From a beta proteobacterium AAP99 (lineage in GTDB: Bacteria > Pseudomonadota > Gammaproteobacteria > Burkholderiales > Burkholderiaceae_C): 64,000 nucleotides of DNA. Below are positions 47,802 through 56,338 of this stretch, piece after piece. A program made the position numbers and the translations under genes. The notes under the pieces are model-generated. The model ran no database searches. It worked only from the letters and a program-made list of their open reading frames with translations, and was not told the DNA's origin. The first letter of the stretch is position 1; each line of letters begins with the position of its first letter. The stretch covers positions 62,001 through 126,000 of the forward strand of contig LJIA01000014.1 in NCBI GenBank assembly GCA_001295775.1, read 5' to 3'.

Positions 47802-49304
47802 TTGGCCCACGCAAAAGACGCCACCGCACCCACCGCCGCAGGCATCCAGTTCCCCACCGGCGCAGACGGCCAGCGCTCCAGCAGCGCCAGCGGCAAGGCG
47901 ATCTTCGGCGCGGCGCTGGCCGTGCTGGATGCCCCCGCCGCGACCGCGCTGCAAGCGGAACGCAACTGGCGCAATCGGTACGCGCAGCACCTGCATCGCC
48001 TCACCGCGGCCATGCTGCGCGACCCAGCGCGCACCGCCGCCGCCGCCCAGGCCGGGCTGGACGCTATGCACGCGGCCTTTGTGTTCAGTAGGGATGGCCA
48101 CGACCGTGCGCTGCCTGCCGCCATGGCGCAGCCCGGCCGCGCTTTGGGCACGGTCGAAGTCCGTGGCCACGCGGCGCCGACAGGCTGGAGCGTCCCCTAC
48201 CTGGGCCAGCAGTTGTCGGGCGATGCGCTGCGCCGCCAGATCGACGACTGGCTCGCGCGCGAGCTGCTCGAGCCCGGCGCCGCCGCCGCACTGCACCGCG
48301 CCAGCCGTGAACCCGGCTGGTTCGACCTGCGCGACCGCAGCATCGCCCTGCTGGGCGCGGGGGCCGAAGCCGGCCCGTTGCGCTGGCTTGCGGCCTGGGG
48401 CGCGCGCGTGGCGGCCATCGACCTGCCGCGCGAGCCGATCTTCACGCGCATCCGCAGCCTCGCCGAACAGGGTGCCGGCGCGGTACTGGCTCCGCAGGCG
48501 CCCGGCAGCGCCCAGCCAGGCGCGGATCTGCTGACCGACACGCCCGAGCTGGCGGCCTGGCTCTGCGAGGTGTTTGCGCCTTCGTCGGGCGAGCTGGACG
48601 TGCTCGCCCTGGCCTACGCCGACGGCGAGCGGCACGCCCGCGTCGCCGTAGCCATGGACGCGCTGATCGCTGCCGTGCAGGCGCGGCACCCCAGGGCCGG
48701 TGTCGGCTTTCTGGCCACGCCGACCGACAGCTTTGCCGTGCCGCCGGAGGTGGCGGCCGCTGGCCGTGCACGCTGGGCGGCGCGCAGCGCCGGCGCCCGG
48801 CTCGCGCACACCCTGTCTGCCGGGCGGGCCTTTGCGCCGAACCTGACGGAATCGATCGACGTGGCCGGTCAGGCCTGGAGCATCACCGACTGCAGCGTGC
48901 TGCAGCAGGGCCCCAACTACGCCCTGGCCAAGCGCCTGCAGCACTGGCGCGCGCTCGCCACGGCCGCCGCCGGGCGGGCGGTGTCCATCAACGTCGCGCC
49001 AAGTACCAACACCTGGTCGGTGGTGAAGAACCGCCTGCTGGCGGCCGGCTTTGCCGGGGCGGATCTGTTTGGCGTGGAAGTCTTTGAGCCGGACACGACG
49101 AACGCCCTGATGGCCGCGCTCTGGGTGCACGACCTGCGCACGCGGGGCGAACAGACAGCAGCCCCAAATTCATCCGCCGCGCACCCGCTGGCCCTGCTCA
49201 GCCACCAGAGCTTTCACGGCGGCCTGTGGCGGCTGCCCTATGTGCCGGCCAGCGCGCTGGCCGTGGCCGCGCTGGCGGGGATGGTGCGGGGTGCGAAACG
49301 ATAA
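47802..49304 (+). CDS. Unrecognised protein with a Rossmann-like segment
   Basis: 500 residues if it starts at TTG 47802, favoured by GGAG seven bases before it. An N-terminal helical part (~1-130), then a dinucleotide-binding-like SIALLGAGAEAGPLRWLAAWGARVAAIDLP (~180-209), a middle region with PTDSFAVPPEVAAAGRARW, and the segments SVVKNRLLAAGFAGADLFGVEVFEPDTTNALMAAL and HQSFHGGLWRLPYV near the C-terminus. No signal peptide. Divergent from the TetR gene and perhaps under the same operator. Its TAA stop starts family 2 copy 3. Confidence 0.75.
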   Translation: MAHAKDATAPTAAGIQFPTGADGQRSSSASGKAIFGAALAVLDAPAATALQAERNWRNRYAQHLHRLTAAMLRDPARTAAAAQAGLDAMHAAFVFSRDGHDRALPAAMAQPGRALGTVEVRGHAAPTGWSVPYLGQQLSGDALRRQIDDWLARELLEPGAAAALHRASREPGWFDLRDRSIALLGAGAEAGPLRWLAAWGARVAAIDLPREPIFTRIRSLAEQGAGAVLAPQAPGSAQPGADLLTDTPELAAWLCEVFAPSSGELDVLALAYADGERHARVAVAMDALIAAVQARHPRAGVGFLATPTDSFAVPPEVAAAGRARWAARSAGARLAHTLSAGRAFAPNLTESIDVAGQAWSITDCSVLQQGPNYALAKRLQHWRALATAAAGRAVSINVAPSTNTWSVVKNRLLAAGFAGADLFGVEVFEPDTTNALMAALWVHDLRTRGEQTAAPNSSAAHPLALLSHQSFHGGLWRLPYVPASALAVAALAGMVRGAKR

Positions 49305-49402
49305 GATCATTTTCGGCCACAAATGCACAGAAAAAGTCAAATGGCACTTTCCGCTTGACTGGTGAGCATCTTGGGCCATTTCTGATCTCATAAATCCTCA
49401 GA
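49302..49402 (+). repeat. AT-rich interspersed element, family 2 copy 3
   Basis: Begins at the upstream gene's stop codon as TAAGATCATTTTCGGCC, continues with CAAATGGCACTTTCCGCTTG and ends GGGCCATTTCTGATCT, an imperfect inverse of the start. Confidence 0.82.
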
Positions 49403-49420
49403 AAACGTCTATTCCGGTCA

Positions 49421-49457
49421 CAAAAATGACAAAGAGCCAGTGTCCTGGCTCTTTGTC
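49421..49457. terminator. Terminator of mscL
   Basis: Perfect 13-bp stem GACAAAGAGCCAG / CTGGCTCTTTGTC with a four-base loop, followed on the minus strand by ATTTTTG. Confidence 0.88.
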
Positions 49458-49490
49458 TTGCGCGGCGCGGTGGCGCCGCACTGCCCGCAA

Positions 49491-49934
49491 TCACTTCTTT
49501 AGCGAATCGCGGATCTCGCGCAGCAGCAGCACGTCTTCCGGCGTGGCCGGCGGCGGCGCGGCTGGGTCCAGGCTCATGTTGCCCTTGGCCCTGTTGAACG
49601 ACTTGACCATCCAGAAGATCACGAAGGCCAGGATGACGAAGTTGATCAGGATCGTGATGAAGTTGCCGTAGGCCAGCATCGGGGCACCTGCTTCCGAAAG
49701 CGCCTTGTAGGTACGCGCAACCTCCTTGCCGTCCTTCAGAGGCACCGGGCCGAGCAGGATGAACATCTCACTGAAATCCACCTTTCCGACGATCGCCCCG
49801 ATCACCGGCATGATGAGATCCTTCACCAGCGAATCCACGATCTTGCCGAAGGCGCCGCCGATGATGACGCCCACCGCCAGATCCACCACATTGCCCTTGA
49901 GGGCGAAATCGCGAAACTCCTTCACCATACCCAT
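49491..49934 (-). CDS. mscL: Large-conductance mechanosensitive channel
   Basis: 147 residues (start MGMVKEF; ATG at codon 3 is possible). [31 protein letters not shown] and the second helix [21 protein letters not shown] are MscL. A C-terminal helix ([12 protein letters not shown]) is typical. Releases solutes on osmotic down-shock. Confidence 0.97.
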   Translation of the reverse strand: MGMVKEFRDFALKGNVVDLAVGVIIGGAFGKIVDSLVKDLIMPVIGAIVGKVDFSEMFILLGPVPLKDGKEVARTYKALSEAGAPMLAYGNFITILINFVILAFVIFWMVKSFNRAKGNMSLDPAAPPPATPEDVLLLREIRDSLKK

Positions 49935-50301
49935 GGCCTGTCCTCCGTTGCTCTTTGAATGATTCGCGTCGGGCGGCGAGCGCGTTAACGCTGCTGCACC
50001 CAGCGCGCGGAGCTTAGCCCGCCGCGCCCGGGAGGCGAACAGTCAATTGATAAGGTTTGCAAGGCCCGCCGCTACGGCGCAGGCTCGTGGCAGATTTTGC
50101 AGTTCCGATGCCGCCCCGCTGGCTCGCTGTCCACCCCGGCGCATCACGAACTGCGCAGGGCCACCCCCGGGGCAGACCTGAGGCGAAAGCGCGCCGCGTC
50201 GGCAAGCCGCACCTGCTGGAGAAGGCGAAAAAGGTGCTTCCATTACAATTCCGCGTTGCTGGAGTGGACCACTCCGCTCATTCAAAACACAGGGAAACCC
50301 T
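49935..50301. other. Promoter gap between mscL and petA
   Basis: 367 bp divergent gap without a credible gene. It must carry the mscL and petABC promoters; a TTACAATT motif at 50243-50250 is a possible -10 for petA, but no good -35 box is visible. Confidence 0.5.
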
Positions 50302-50949
50302 ATGAGCGACGCTGTTGATAGCGCTGCCGCCGTCCCGGCTGGCGCTGCCGAAGTCGACACCTCCAAACGCAATGCGCTGATCGCCACCGGTGTGGTGGGC
50401 GGTCTGGGCGTGTGCGGTGTGGCGGTGCCTTTTGTCTCCACCTTCGCCCCCTCGGAGCGCGCCCGCGCCGCCGGCGGCCCGGTCGAAGTGGACATCAGCG
50501 CGCTGCGCCCGGGCGAAATGCAGCTCACCGAGTGGCGCGGCAACCCGGTCTGGATTCTCAAGCGCACGCCGGAGATGATGCAGTCGCTCGCCAAGACGGA
50601 AGGCGAAGTGGCCGACCCCAAGAGCGAGCGCTACTACCAGCTGCCCACGCCGGACTACGCGGCCAACCAGCACCGCTCGCGCGAGGACAAGAAGGACGTG
50701 CTGATTGCCGTGGGCATCTGCTCTCACCTGGGCTGCTCGCCGTCCAAGAAGTTCGAACCGGCTGACCCCTCCGTGCCCGCCACCAACTGGCAGGGCGGCT
50801 TCCTGTGCCCCTGCCACGGCTCGACCTTCGATCTGGCCGGCCGCGTCTACAAGAACAAGCCGGCACCGGTGAATCTGGATGTGCCGCGTCACATGTATCT
50901 TTCCGACACGAAGATCGTGATCGGTCGCGACGAGAAGGGTGAGGCTTGA
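50302..50949 (+). CDS. petA: Ubiquinol-cytochrome c reductase Rieske iron-sulfur subunit
   Basis: 215 residues. One N-terminal membrane helix (NALIATGVVGGLGVCGVAVPFV) and [2Fe-2S] binding boxes CSHLGC and CPCHGS. Transfers electrons from ubiquinol to cytochrome c1. First gene of petABC; AGGGA before the ATG. Confidence 0.97.
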   Translation: MSDAVDSAAAVPAGAAEVDTSKRNALIATGVVGGLGVCGVAVPFVSTFAPSERARAAGGPVEVDISALRPGEMQLTEWRGNPVWILKRTPEMMQSLAKTEGEVADPKSERYYQLPTPDYAANQHRSREDKKDVLIAVGICSHLGCSPSKKFEPADPSVPATNWQGGFLCPCHGSTFDLAGRVYKNKPAPVNLDVPRHMYLSDTKIVIGRDEKGEA

Positions 50950-50951
50950 TC

Positions 50952-52448
50952 ATGGCAACCTGGAAAGAAGCACCGGCCAACGCCAGCCTGCAGGAAAAGG
51001 CCCTGACCTGGGTCGACAACCGTTTCCCGCTCTCCAAGCTGTACAAGGAGCACCTCTCCGAGTACTACGCACCGAAGAATTTCAACTTCTGGTACTTCTT
51101 CGGCTCGCTCGCCCTGCTGGTTCTGGTGATCCAGATCGTCTCGGGCATCTTCCTGGTGATGCACTACAAGCCGGACGCCTCGCTGAACAGCTCGGGTATC
51201 CCGGTGGCCTTCGCCAGCGTCGAATACATCATGCGCGACGTGCCCTGGGGCTGGCTGGTGCGCTACATCCACTCCACCGGCGCCTCGATGTTCTTCGTCG
51301 TGGTGTACATGCACATGTTCCGCGGCCTGATCTACGGCAGCTACCGCAAGCCGCGCGAGCTGATCTGGATCTTCGGCTGCGCGATCTTCCTGTGCCTGAT
51401 GGCCGAAGCCTTCATGGGTTATCTGCTGCCCTGGGGCCAGATGTCGTACTGGGGCGCCCAGGTGATCGTGAACCTGTTCTCGGCCATCCCGATTATCGGC
51501 CAGGACCTCTCGATCTTCATCCGCGGCGATTTCGTGGTGTCTGACGCCACCCTGAACCGCTTCTTCAGCCTGCACGTGATCGCCATCCCGCTGGTGCTGC
51601 TGGGTCTGGTGGCCGCGCACATCATCGCGCTGCACGAAGTCGGCTCGAACAACCCGGACGGCGTCGAGATCAAGAAGGACATCAACCCGGAAACCGGCCG
51701 CCCGCGCGACGGCATCCCCTTCCACCCGTACTACACGGTGCACGACATCCTGGGTGTGTCGGTGTTCCTGATCATCTTCTCGGCGATCGTGTTCTTCTCG
51801 CCCGAACTCGGCGGCCTGTTCCTGGAGTGGAACAACTTCATTCCGGCCGACCCGCTGACCACGCCAGCGCACATCGCCCCGGTCTGGTACTTCACGCCCT
51901 TCTACTCGATGCTGCGCGCCACGACCTCGGCCTTCATGCCGGTGCTGTGGGTGTTCCTGGCCTTCTGCACCTGGCTGGCCTGGACGCGCTCGAACCTGCC
52001 GCAGATCGTCAAGCTCGGCTTTGCCGGCCTGACCGCGCTGATGTTCTTCGCCTTCGGTGTGCCGGGCATCGTCCTGGGCATGCTGGGCGCCGACGTGGGC
52101 AAGATGGGCATGCTCGGCATGGTCCTGCTGGGCATCGACGCCAAGTTCTGGGGCGTGGTCGTGATGGGCGCCTCGGTGATGATCTTCTTCGCCCTGCCCT
52201 GGCTGGACTGCTCACCGGTCAAGTCGATCCGCTATCGCCCGACCTGGCAGAAGTATCTCTACGGCGCCTTCGTAGTGTGGTTCCTGATCCTGGCGGTGTG
52301 CGGCCTGCTGCCCCCGCAGGACTTCCGCAACATGCTGTCGGCCATCGGCACCCTGTTCTACTTCGGCTTCTTCCTGCTGATGCCCTGGTGGAGTGAGATG
52401 GGTGAGTTCAAGCCCGTGCCGTCCCGCGTGACCTTCGCAGCCCACTGA
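50952..52448 (+). CDS. petB: Cytochrome b of the bc1 complex
   Basis: 498 residues. Haem-ligand His pairs in RYIHSTGASMFFVVVYMHMF and FFSLHVIAIPLVLLGLVAAHII; Qo motif PDNY-equivalent region and the C-terminal helices (b6 plus subunit IV in one chain). Starts 2 bp after petA, so coupled. Confidence 0.97.
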   Translation: MATWKEAPANASLQEKALTWVDNRFPLSKLYKEHLSEYYAPKNFNFWYFFGSLALLVLVIQIVSGIFLVMHYKPDASLNSSGIPVAFASVEYIMRDVPWGWLVRYIHSTGASMFFVVVYMHMFRGLIYGSYRKPRELIWIFGCAIFLCLMAEAFMGYLLPWGQMSYWGAQVIVNLFSAIPIIGQDLSIFIRGDFVVSDATLNRFFSLHVIAIPLVLLGLVAAHIIALHEVGSNNPDGVEIKKDINPETGRPRDGIPFHPYYTVHDILGVSVFLIIFSAIVFFSPELGGLFLEWNNFIPADPLTTPAHIAPVWYFTPFYSMLRATTSAFMPVLWVFLAFCTWLAWTRSNLPQIVKLGFAGLTALMFFAFGVPGIVLGMLGADVGKMGMLGMVLLGIDAKFWGVVVMGASVMIFFALPWLDCSPVKSIRYRPTWQKYLYGAFVVWFLILAVCGLLPPQDFRNMLSAIGTLFYFGFFLLMPWWSEMGEFKPVPSRVTFAAH

Positions 52449-52479
52449 GCACGGACCAGGCCCTGGGAGTCTGACAAGA

Positions 52480-53331
52480 ATGAAAAAACTGTTGATGATC
52501 CTTGCCCTGGCAGCTGCCCCGCTGCTGGGCCACGCGGCAGGTTCCGGTTTCCCGCTGGACTCTGCCCCGAATCGCGCCACTGATCTGGCCGCCCTGCAGA
52601 ATGGCGCCAAGCTGTTCGTGAATTACTGCCTGAACTGCCACAGCGCGAGCATGATGCGCTACAACCGGCTGCGCGACATCGGCCTGACCGACGAGCAGAT
52701 CAAGCAGAGCCTGCTGTTCACGGCAGACAAGGTCGGCGAGCCGATGAAGATCGCGATGAGCCCGAAGGACGCCAAGGAATGGTTCGGCAAGACGCCGCCG
52801 GATCTGTCCCTGATCACGCGCGCCAAGTCCTCGATCGCGCCTCCGTTCAAGGGCGAGGACTACGTCTATACCTTCCTGCGTACCTACTACCGCGACGCCG
52901 CCATCCCGCACGGCTGGAACAACCTCGTGCTGAGCAACGCCGCCATGCCCCATGTGTTCTGGGAGCGTCAGGGCCCGCGCGAACTGACCAAGGTCGAGAT
53001 CCACCACGGCACCAGCGACAAGGGCGAGCACAAGTGGGAGCGTGTCACCACGACCTACGACGTGCGCGGCCAGAAGACCGTGGCCAAGGAAGAGATCCCG
53101 CCGGTCTCGGGCCAGTTTCAGGCCCTGACGGTCAAGTGGGACGCCAAGGACCCGGCTGCAGCCGCCCAGTACGACAAGGATGTGGCCGACCTCGTCGGCT
53201 TTCTGAAGTACATGTCTGACCCGAGCGCCAATCAGCGCCAGCGTCTTGGCGTGTGGGTGCTGCTGTTCCTGGGCATCTTCGCCGTGGTTGCCTGGTGGTT
53301 GAACAGCGTGTTCTGGCGCGATATCAAGTAA
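52480..53331 (+). CDS. petC: Cytochrome c1 of the bc1 complex
   Basis: 283 residues. Signal peptide (GHAAG), haem site CLNCH (~50-54), Met ligand region in NAAMPHVFWER, and a C-terminal membrane anchor (LGVWVLLFLGIFAVVAWWL). Passes electrons to soluble carriers such as cytochrome c or HiPIP. Confidence 0.97.
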   Translation: MKKLLMILALAAAPLLGHAAGSGFPLDSAPNRATDLAALQNGAKLFVNYCLNCHSASMMRYNRLRDIGLTDEQIKQSLLFTADKVGEPMKIAMSPKDAKEWFGKTPPDLSLITRAKSSIAPPFKGEDYVYTFLRTYYRDAAIPHGWNNLVLSNAAMPHVFWERQGPRELTKVEIHHGTSDKGEHKWERVTTTYDVRGQKTVAKEEIPPVSGQFQALTVKWDAKDPAAAAQYDKDVADLVGFLKYMSDPSANQRQRLGVWVLLFLGIFAVVAWWLNSVFWRDIK

Positions 53332-53349
53332 TTCCGCCCCGCGATTGAC

Positions 53350-53376
53350 AAAGGGTGAGCACTCGCTCACCCTTTC
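53350..53376 (+). terminator. Stem-loop between petC and sspA
   Basis: AAAGGGTGAGC / GCTCACCCTTT with a three-base loop, 18 bp after petC. Only a short T-run (CCCTTT) follows, so it may be partial. Confidence 0.75.
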
Positions 53377-53398
53377 ACGTTTCTAGGAAACACAAGAA

Positions 53399-54007
53399 AT
53401 GATGATCCTGTACTCCGGCACGACCTGCCCGTTTTCCCAGCGCTGCCGTTTCGTGCTTTTCGAGAAGGGCATGGACTTCGAGATCCGCGATGTCGACCTT
53501 TTCAACAAGCCCGACGACATCAGCGTGATGAACCCGCTGGGCCAGGTGCCCATCCTGGTCGAGCGCGATCTCACGCTGTACGAGTCCAACATCATCAACG
53601 AATACATCGACGAGCGCTTCCCGCACCCGCAGCTGATGCCGGCTGACCCTGTGCAGCGCGCCCGCGTGCGCCTGGTGCTGCTCAACCTGGAACGCGATCT
53701 CTTCATCCACGTCCAGACCCTGGAAAACCGCCAGGAGAAGAACGAGAAGGTGCGCGAGAAGGCTCGCAACGCCCTGCGCGACAACCTCACGCTCTTCGCC
53801 CCGCAGTTCACCAAGACCAAGTTCATGCTGGGCGAGGATTTCTCGATGGCCGACGTTGCCATCGCCCCGCTGCTGTGGCGCCTGACCCACTACGGCATCG
53901 AACTGCCCAAGCAGGCCGCGCCGATCATGAAGTACGCCGAGCGCATCTTCGCGCGCCCGGCCTACATCGAAGCGCTGACGCCCTCTGAAAAGGTCATGCG
54001 CCGTTAA
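53399..54007 (+). CDS. sspA: Stringent starvation protein A
   Basis: 202 residues, GST fold. CPFSQRCRFVL at the N-terminus, NPLGQVPILVERDLTLYES, and the C-terminal GEDFSMADVAIAPLLWRL. SspA binds RNA polymerase and alters transcription in stationary phase. ATG 53399 or 53402. Confidence 0.96.
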   Translation: MMILYSGTTCPFSQRCRFVLFEKGMDFEIRDVDLFNKPDDISVMNPLGQVPILVERDLTLYESNIINEYIDERFPHPQLMPADPVQRARVRLVLLNLERDLFIHVQTLENRQEKNEKVREKARNALRDNLTLFAPQFTKTKFMLGEDFSMADVAIAPLLWRLTHYGIELPKQAAPIMKYAERIFARPAYIEALTPSEKVMRR

Positions 54008-54081
54008 GGCGCCACCGCGCTGCGCCGAACGCGCCGGCTGCCCGCACGCACTGCAGCCGGCCCACCGAGCACCCCCGAACA

Positions 54082-54639
54082 ATGGCCGAAACCAGCACCA
54101 AGCCCTATCTGATCCGCGCCATTCACGACTGGTGCACGGACAATGGCTACACGCCCTACCTGGCGGTGTCGGTCAACGAGCGCACCCAGGTGCCGCGTGA
54201 ATACGTGCGCAACGGTGAGATCGTGCTCAACGCCGGCGTCATGGCCACCAACCGCCTCAACCTGGGCAACGACTTCATCGAGTTCGAAGCCCGCTTCAAC
54301 GGCGTGGTGCGTGCCGTGATGGTGCCGGTCGATCAGGTCACCGCCATCTACGCCCGCGAAACCGGCCACGGCATGGCCTTCGACGTGGCCAAGCCCCTGG
54401 CCGAACCGGAGACCAGCCGCATCGAGCTGGCCGACCACGCCGCCGGCGACTCCGACGAGCAGACCCACCGCCACACCAGCGCCCGCCTGAGCCCCGTGCC
54501 CAGCACGGGTTCGGCGCCCGGCTCCGCATCGGGGCCGCAGCCTGCACCGGCGCCCACGCCCCGCGGCGCCAGCCCCGAGGGCGAAGACCCGCCTCCCAGC
54601 AGCCCCAAGGGGCGCCCCACCCTCACCCGCATAAAATAG
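54082..54639 (+). CDS. sspB: ClpXP protease specificity factor SspB
   Basis: 185 residues. SspB fold in the first ~110 (PYLIRAIHDWCTDNGYTPYLAVSV, LNLGNDFIEFEARFNGV, IYARETGHGMAF); tail Pro/Ser-rich (~130-175) with a basic C-terminus RPTLTRIK that would dock to ClpX. Delivers ssrA-tagged proteins to ClpXP. Confidence 0.95.
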   Translation: MAETSTKPYLIRAIHDWCTDNGYTPYLAVSVNERTQVPREYVRNGEIVLNAGVMATNRLNLGNDFIEFEARFNGVVRAVMVPVDQVTAIYARETGHGMAFDVAKPLAEPETSRIELADHAAGDSDEQTHRHTSARLSPVPSTGSAPGSASGPQPAPAPTPRGASPEGEDPPPSSPKGRPTLTRIK

Positions 54640-54646
54640 ACAGAAC

Positions 54647-54722
54647 GCCGCTTTAGCTCAGTTGGTAGAGCGCTTGACTTGTAATCATGAGGTCGTCCGT
54701 TCGATTCGGACAAGCGGCACCA
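54647..54722 (+). tRNA. tRNA-Thr (anticodon TGT)
   Basis: Acceptor stem GCCGCTT / AAGCGGC with encoded CCA, D-arm AGCTCAGTTGGTAGAGC, anticodon loop CTTGTAA (TGT at 54680-54682), T-arm GTTCGATTC. The anticodon stem has one T-T mismatch at positions 28-42. It follows sspB directly and borders a less GC-rich segment. Confidence 0.95.
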
Positions 54723-54728
54723 GTCTCC

Positions 54729-54776
54729 AAGCCCGTTAGCGCGTAAGTGAACGCTAACGGGCTTTGTGCTTTTCGG
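54729..54776 (+). terminator. Terminator of tRNA-Thr
   Basis: AAGCCCGTTAGCG / CGCTAACGGGCTT stem with a ten-base loop, then TTTGTGCTTTT. Confidence 0.88.
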
Positions 54777-54872
54777 CGCACCGACAAAGGGTTATGTGTC
54801 CCATCATTTGACGATTACTCAGCAAGCTGAGCTGCACGACGTGAGCCCAAGGCAGCAGATGCTTCGTTGAAG

Positions 54873-55559
54873 CTAAGCGCTTGGGAATTGGTTCAATCGA
54901 ATGTATGGATTGCCCGTGGCAGTCACGCTATCCATGTACACCTTAAGGTGCGTACGCGGGTCGCCAAAGCGCATCGCAGCGTCGAGCATCTCCGGGCACA
55001 CTAGCCCGCCTCGGTTCAATGAAACGTCAAACCAATCCACTTCGGATTCATCCAAAGCGGGTGAGATAGCACTGAGCACGTCGACCCCGCTGTTAAGCCA
55101 GTTTCCAAACGCTTGCGTGTTAGGGAGCACATGTCGAGCAAACGCTGCCGCCCATACCGGGTTCATATTGGCCTGTTGCGCCGCCTCTTCCGCAAACAGT
55201 GCATCAGCCACAAATGTCATAGCCATACTCATCGGTCCCCTAACCGGGCCTCGCCATGTGTCGTCGTCAATGACTGGTTGGTGTACTAGCACGGGATCAA
55301 TGATGCCTATCCATGCTGCCTCCAAAAAGCGCCGTGGATCGCTATCCGAGTCAAGCTTGGAGAATCGTGTCACGATCCACTCAGCGATTCCAATGGTGAG
55401 TGCGCAGTTTCCGCGCCAGGACAAGCGATTGCAGGCCTCAATAAGCTTCTCGTCGACCCGCGAGTAAGTTGCTGTGATGTTCCACTCATCCCACACAAAG
55501 CGCAATCGGCGATCATCAGCACCGGCATCTATAAGATAACTTGGGGCAACGCGAGCCAT
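54873..55559 (-). CDS. Putative T6SS immunity protein, paralogue 2
   Basis: 228 residues from ATG 55559; the upstream stop shares one base (TGATG), so it is coupled. No signal or membrane helix. Homologous to the preceding gene: LSWRGNCALTIGIAEWIVTRF vs LSFRALLGLSAASGEWVYRRF, then FLEAAWIG vs LIEALWVA, AFGNWL vs AFQSWF, and NPYIR vs NPFLR. Position after a toxin-like gene suggests immunity; the family is not recognised. Confidence 0.78.
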   Translation of the reverse strand: MARVAPSYLIDAGADDRRLRFVWDEWNITATYSRVDEKLIEACNRLSWRGNCALTIGIAEWIVTRFSKLDSDSDPRRFLEAAWIGIIDPVLVHQPVIDDDTWRGPVRGPMSMAMTFVADALFAEEAAQQANMNPVWAAAFARHVLPNTQAFGNWLNSGVDVLSAISPALDESEVDWFDVSLNRGGLVCPEMLDAAMRFGDPRTHLKVYMDSVTATGNPYIRLNQFPSA

Positions 55560-56338
55560 CACTCAATCTCAAAGGGACGATTTACACCGAGCTCTCGCAA
55601 TTCTGCTGGTGTTCTGAGAAATGGGTTCGAAGCAGGATTCAAATCTCGCAGAAGATCAGCCAGATGGCCACCAAAATCATCTCGGCCACCTGACCATGAG
55701 CTCGCGAACCAAGCACGAGCCACGGGCTCGCCCCAAAGCGATTTGTCAATGAACAAGCCAGGTGGATCCTCGTCGTCTGGATCTTGATGTCCAGCGACTC
55801 GTGCGGCAGGTCCCGATAGATCTTTCATTCGAAGCGTGATCGCTTTGAACCACGACTGGAATGCCTTGCTATTGCTCGTTGTGTACCTCACTAAACCCGT
55901 CAGACCCCGCAGGTAACGCACCATACCGAAGTCGAGTTCCGTATAGATTTCACACAGATCGGCGAGAGTTTGTTTGGTTACTTGCTGCGCACCGCGAGCG
56001 GCATTGGCTTCATCATTCTCGAAGGTCAAGCGATCCAATCGCAGATAGCGGAAATCCCAAGTTGCGACCCACAGCGCTTCGATAAGGTTTGCAAGTTCTG
56101 GGTCTGGCTGAACGCCAGCGAACCTTCTGTAGACCCACTCTCCAGAGGCCGCACTCAAGCCCAAGAGTGCGCGAAATGAGAGTGCGCCCAGGGGCTTCTC
56201 AAGCGCGGGGTTGTCGCCCCCAAAAGCTTGCATAACTGCGGCTTCGCTCCATGTGAATTTCACGGGCTCGGTGCCAGTCACTTCGGGCGGCACGATCAAG
56301 GAAAAGTTGAGGCTCAATTCAGCTCTCCTCAGGGACAT
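55559..56338 (-). CDS. Putative T6SS immunity protein, paralogue 1
   Basis: 259 residues if translation starts at ATG 56338, which overlaps the deaminase gene's end by 10 bp; a longer start at 56416 is possible. Soluble, acidic. Homologous to the following gene. Directly downstream of the toxin gene, where immunity genes usually sit. Less GC-rich than the rest of the window. Confidence 0.78.
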   Translation of the reverse strand: MSLRRAELSLNFSLIVPPEVTGTEPVKFTWSEAAVMQAFGGDNPALEKPLGALSFRALLGLSAASGEWVYRRFAGVQPDPELANLIEALWVATWDFRYLRLDRLTFENDEANAARGAQQVTKQTLADLCEIYTELDFGMVRYLRGLTGLVRYTTSNSKAFQSWFKAITLRMKDLSGPAARVAGHQDPDDEDPPGLFIDKSLWGEPVARAWFASSWSGGRDDFGGHLADLLRDLNPASNPFLRTPAELRELGVNRPFEIE

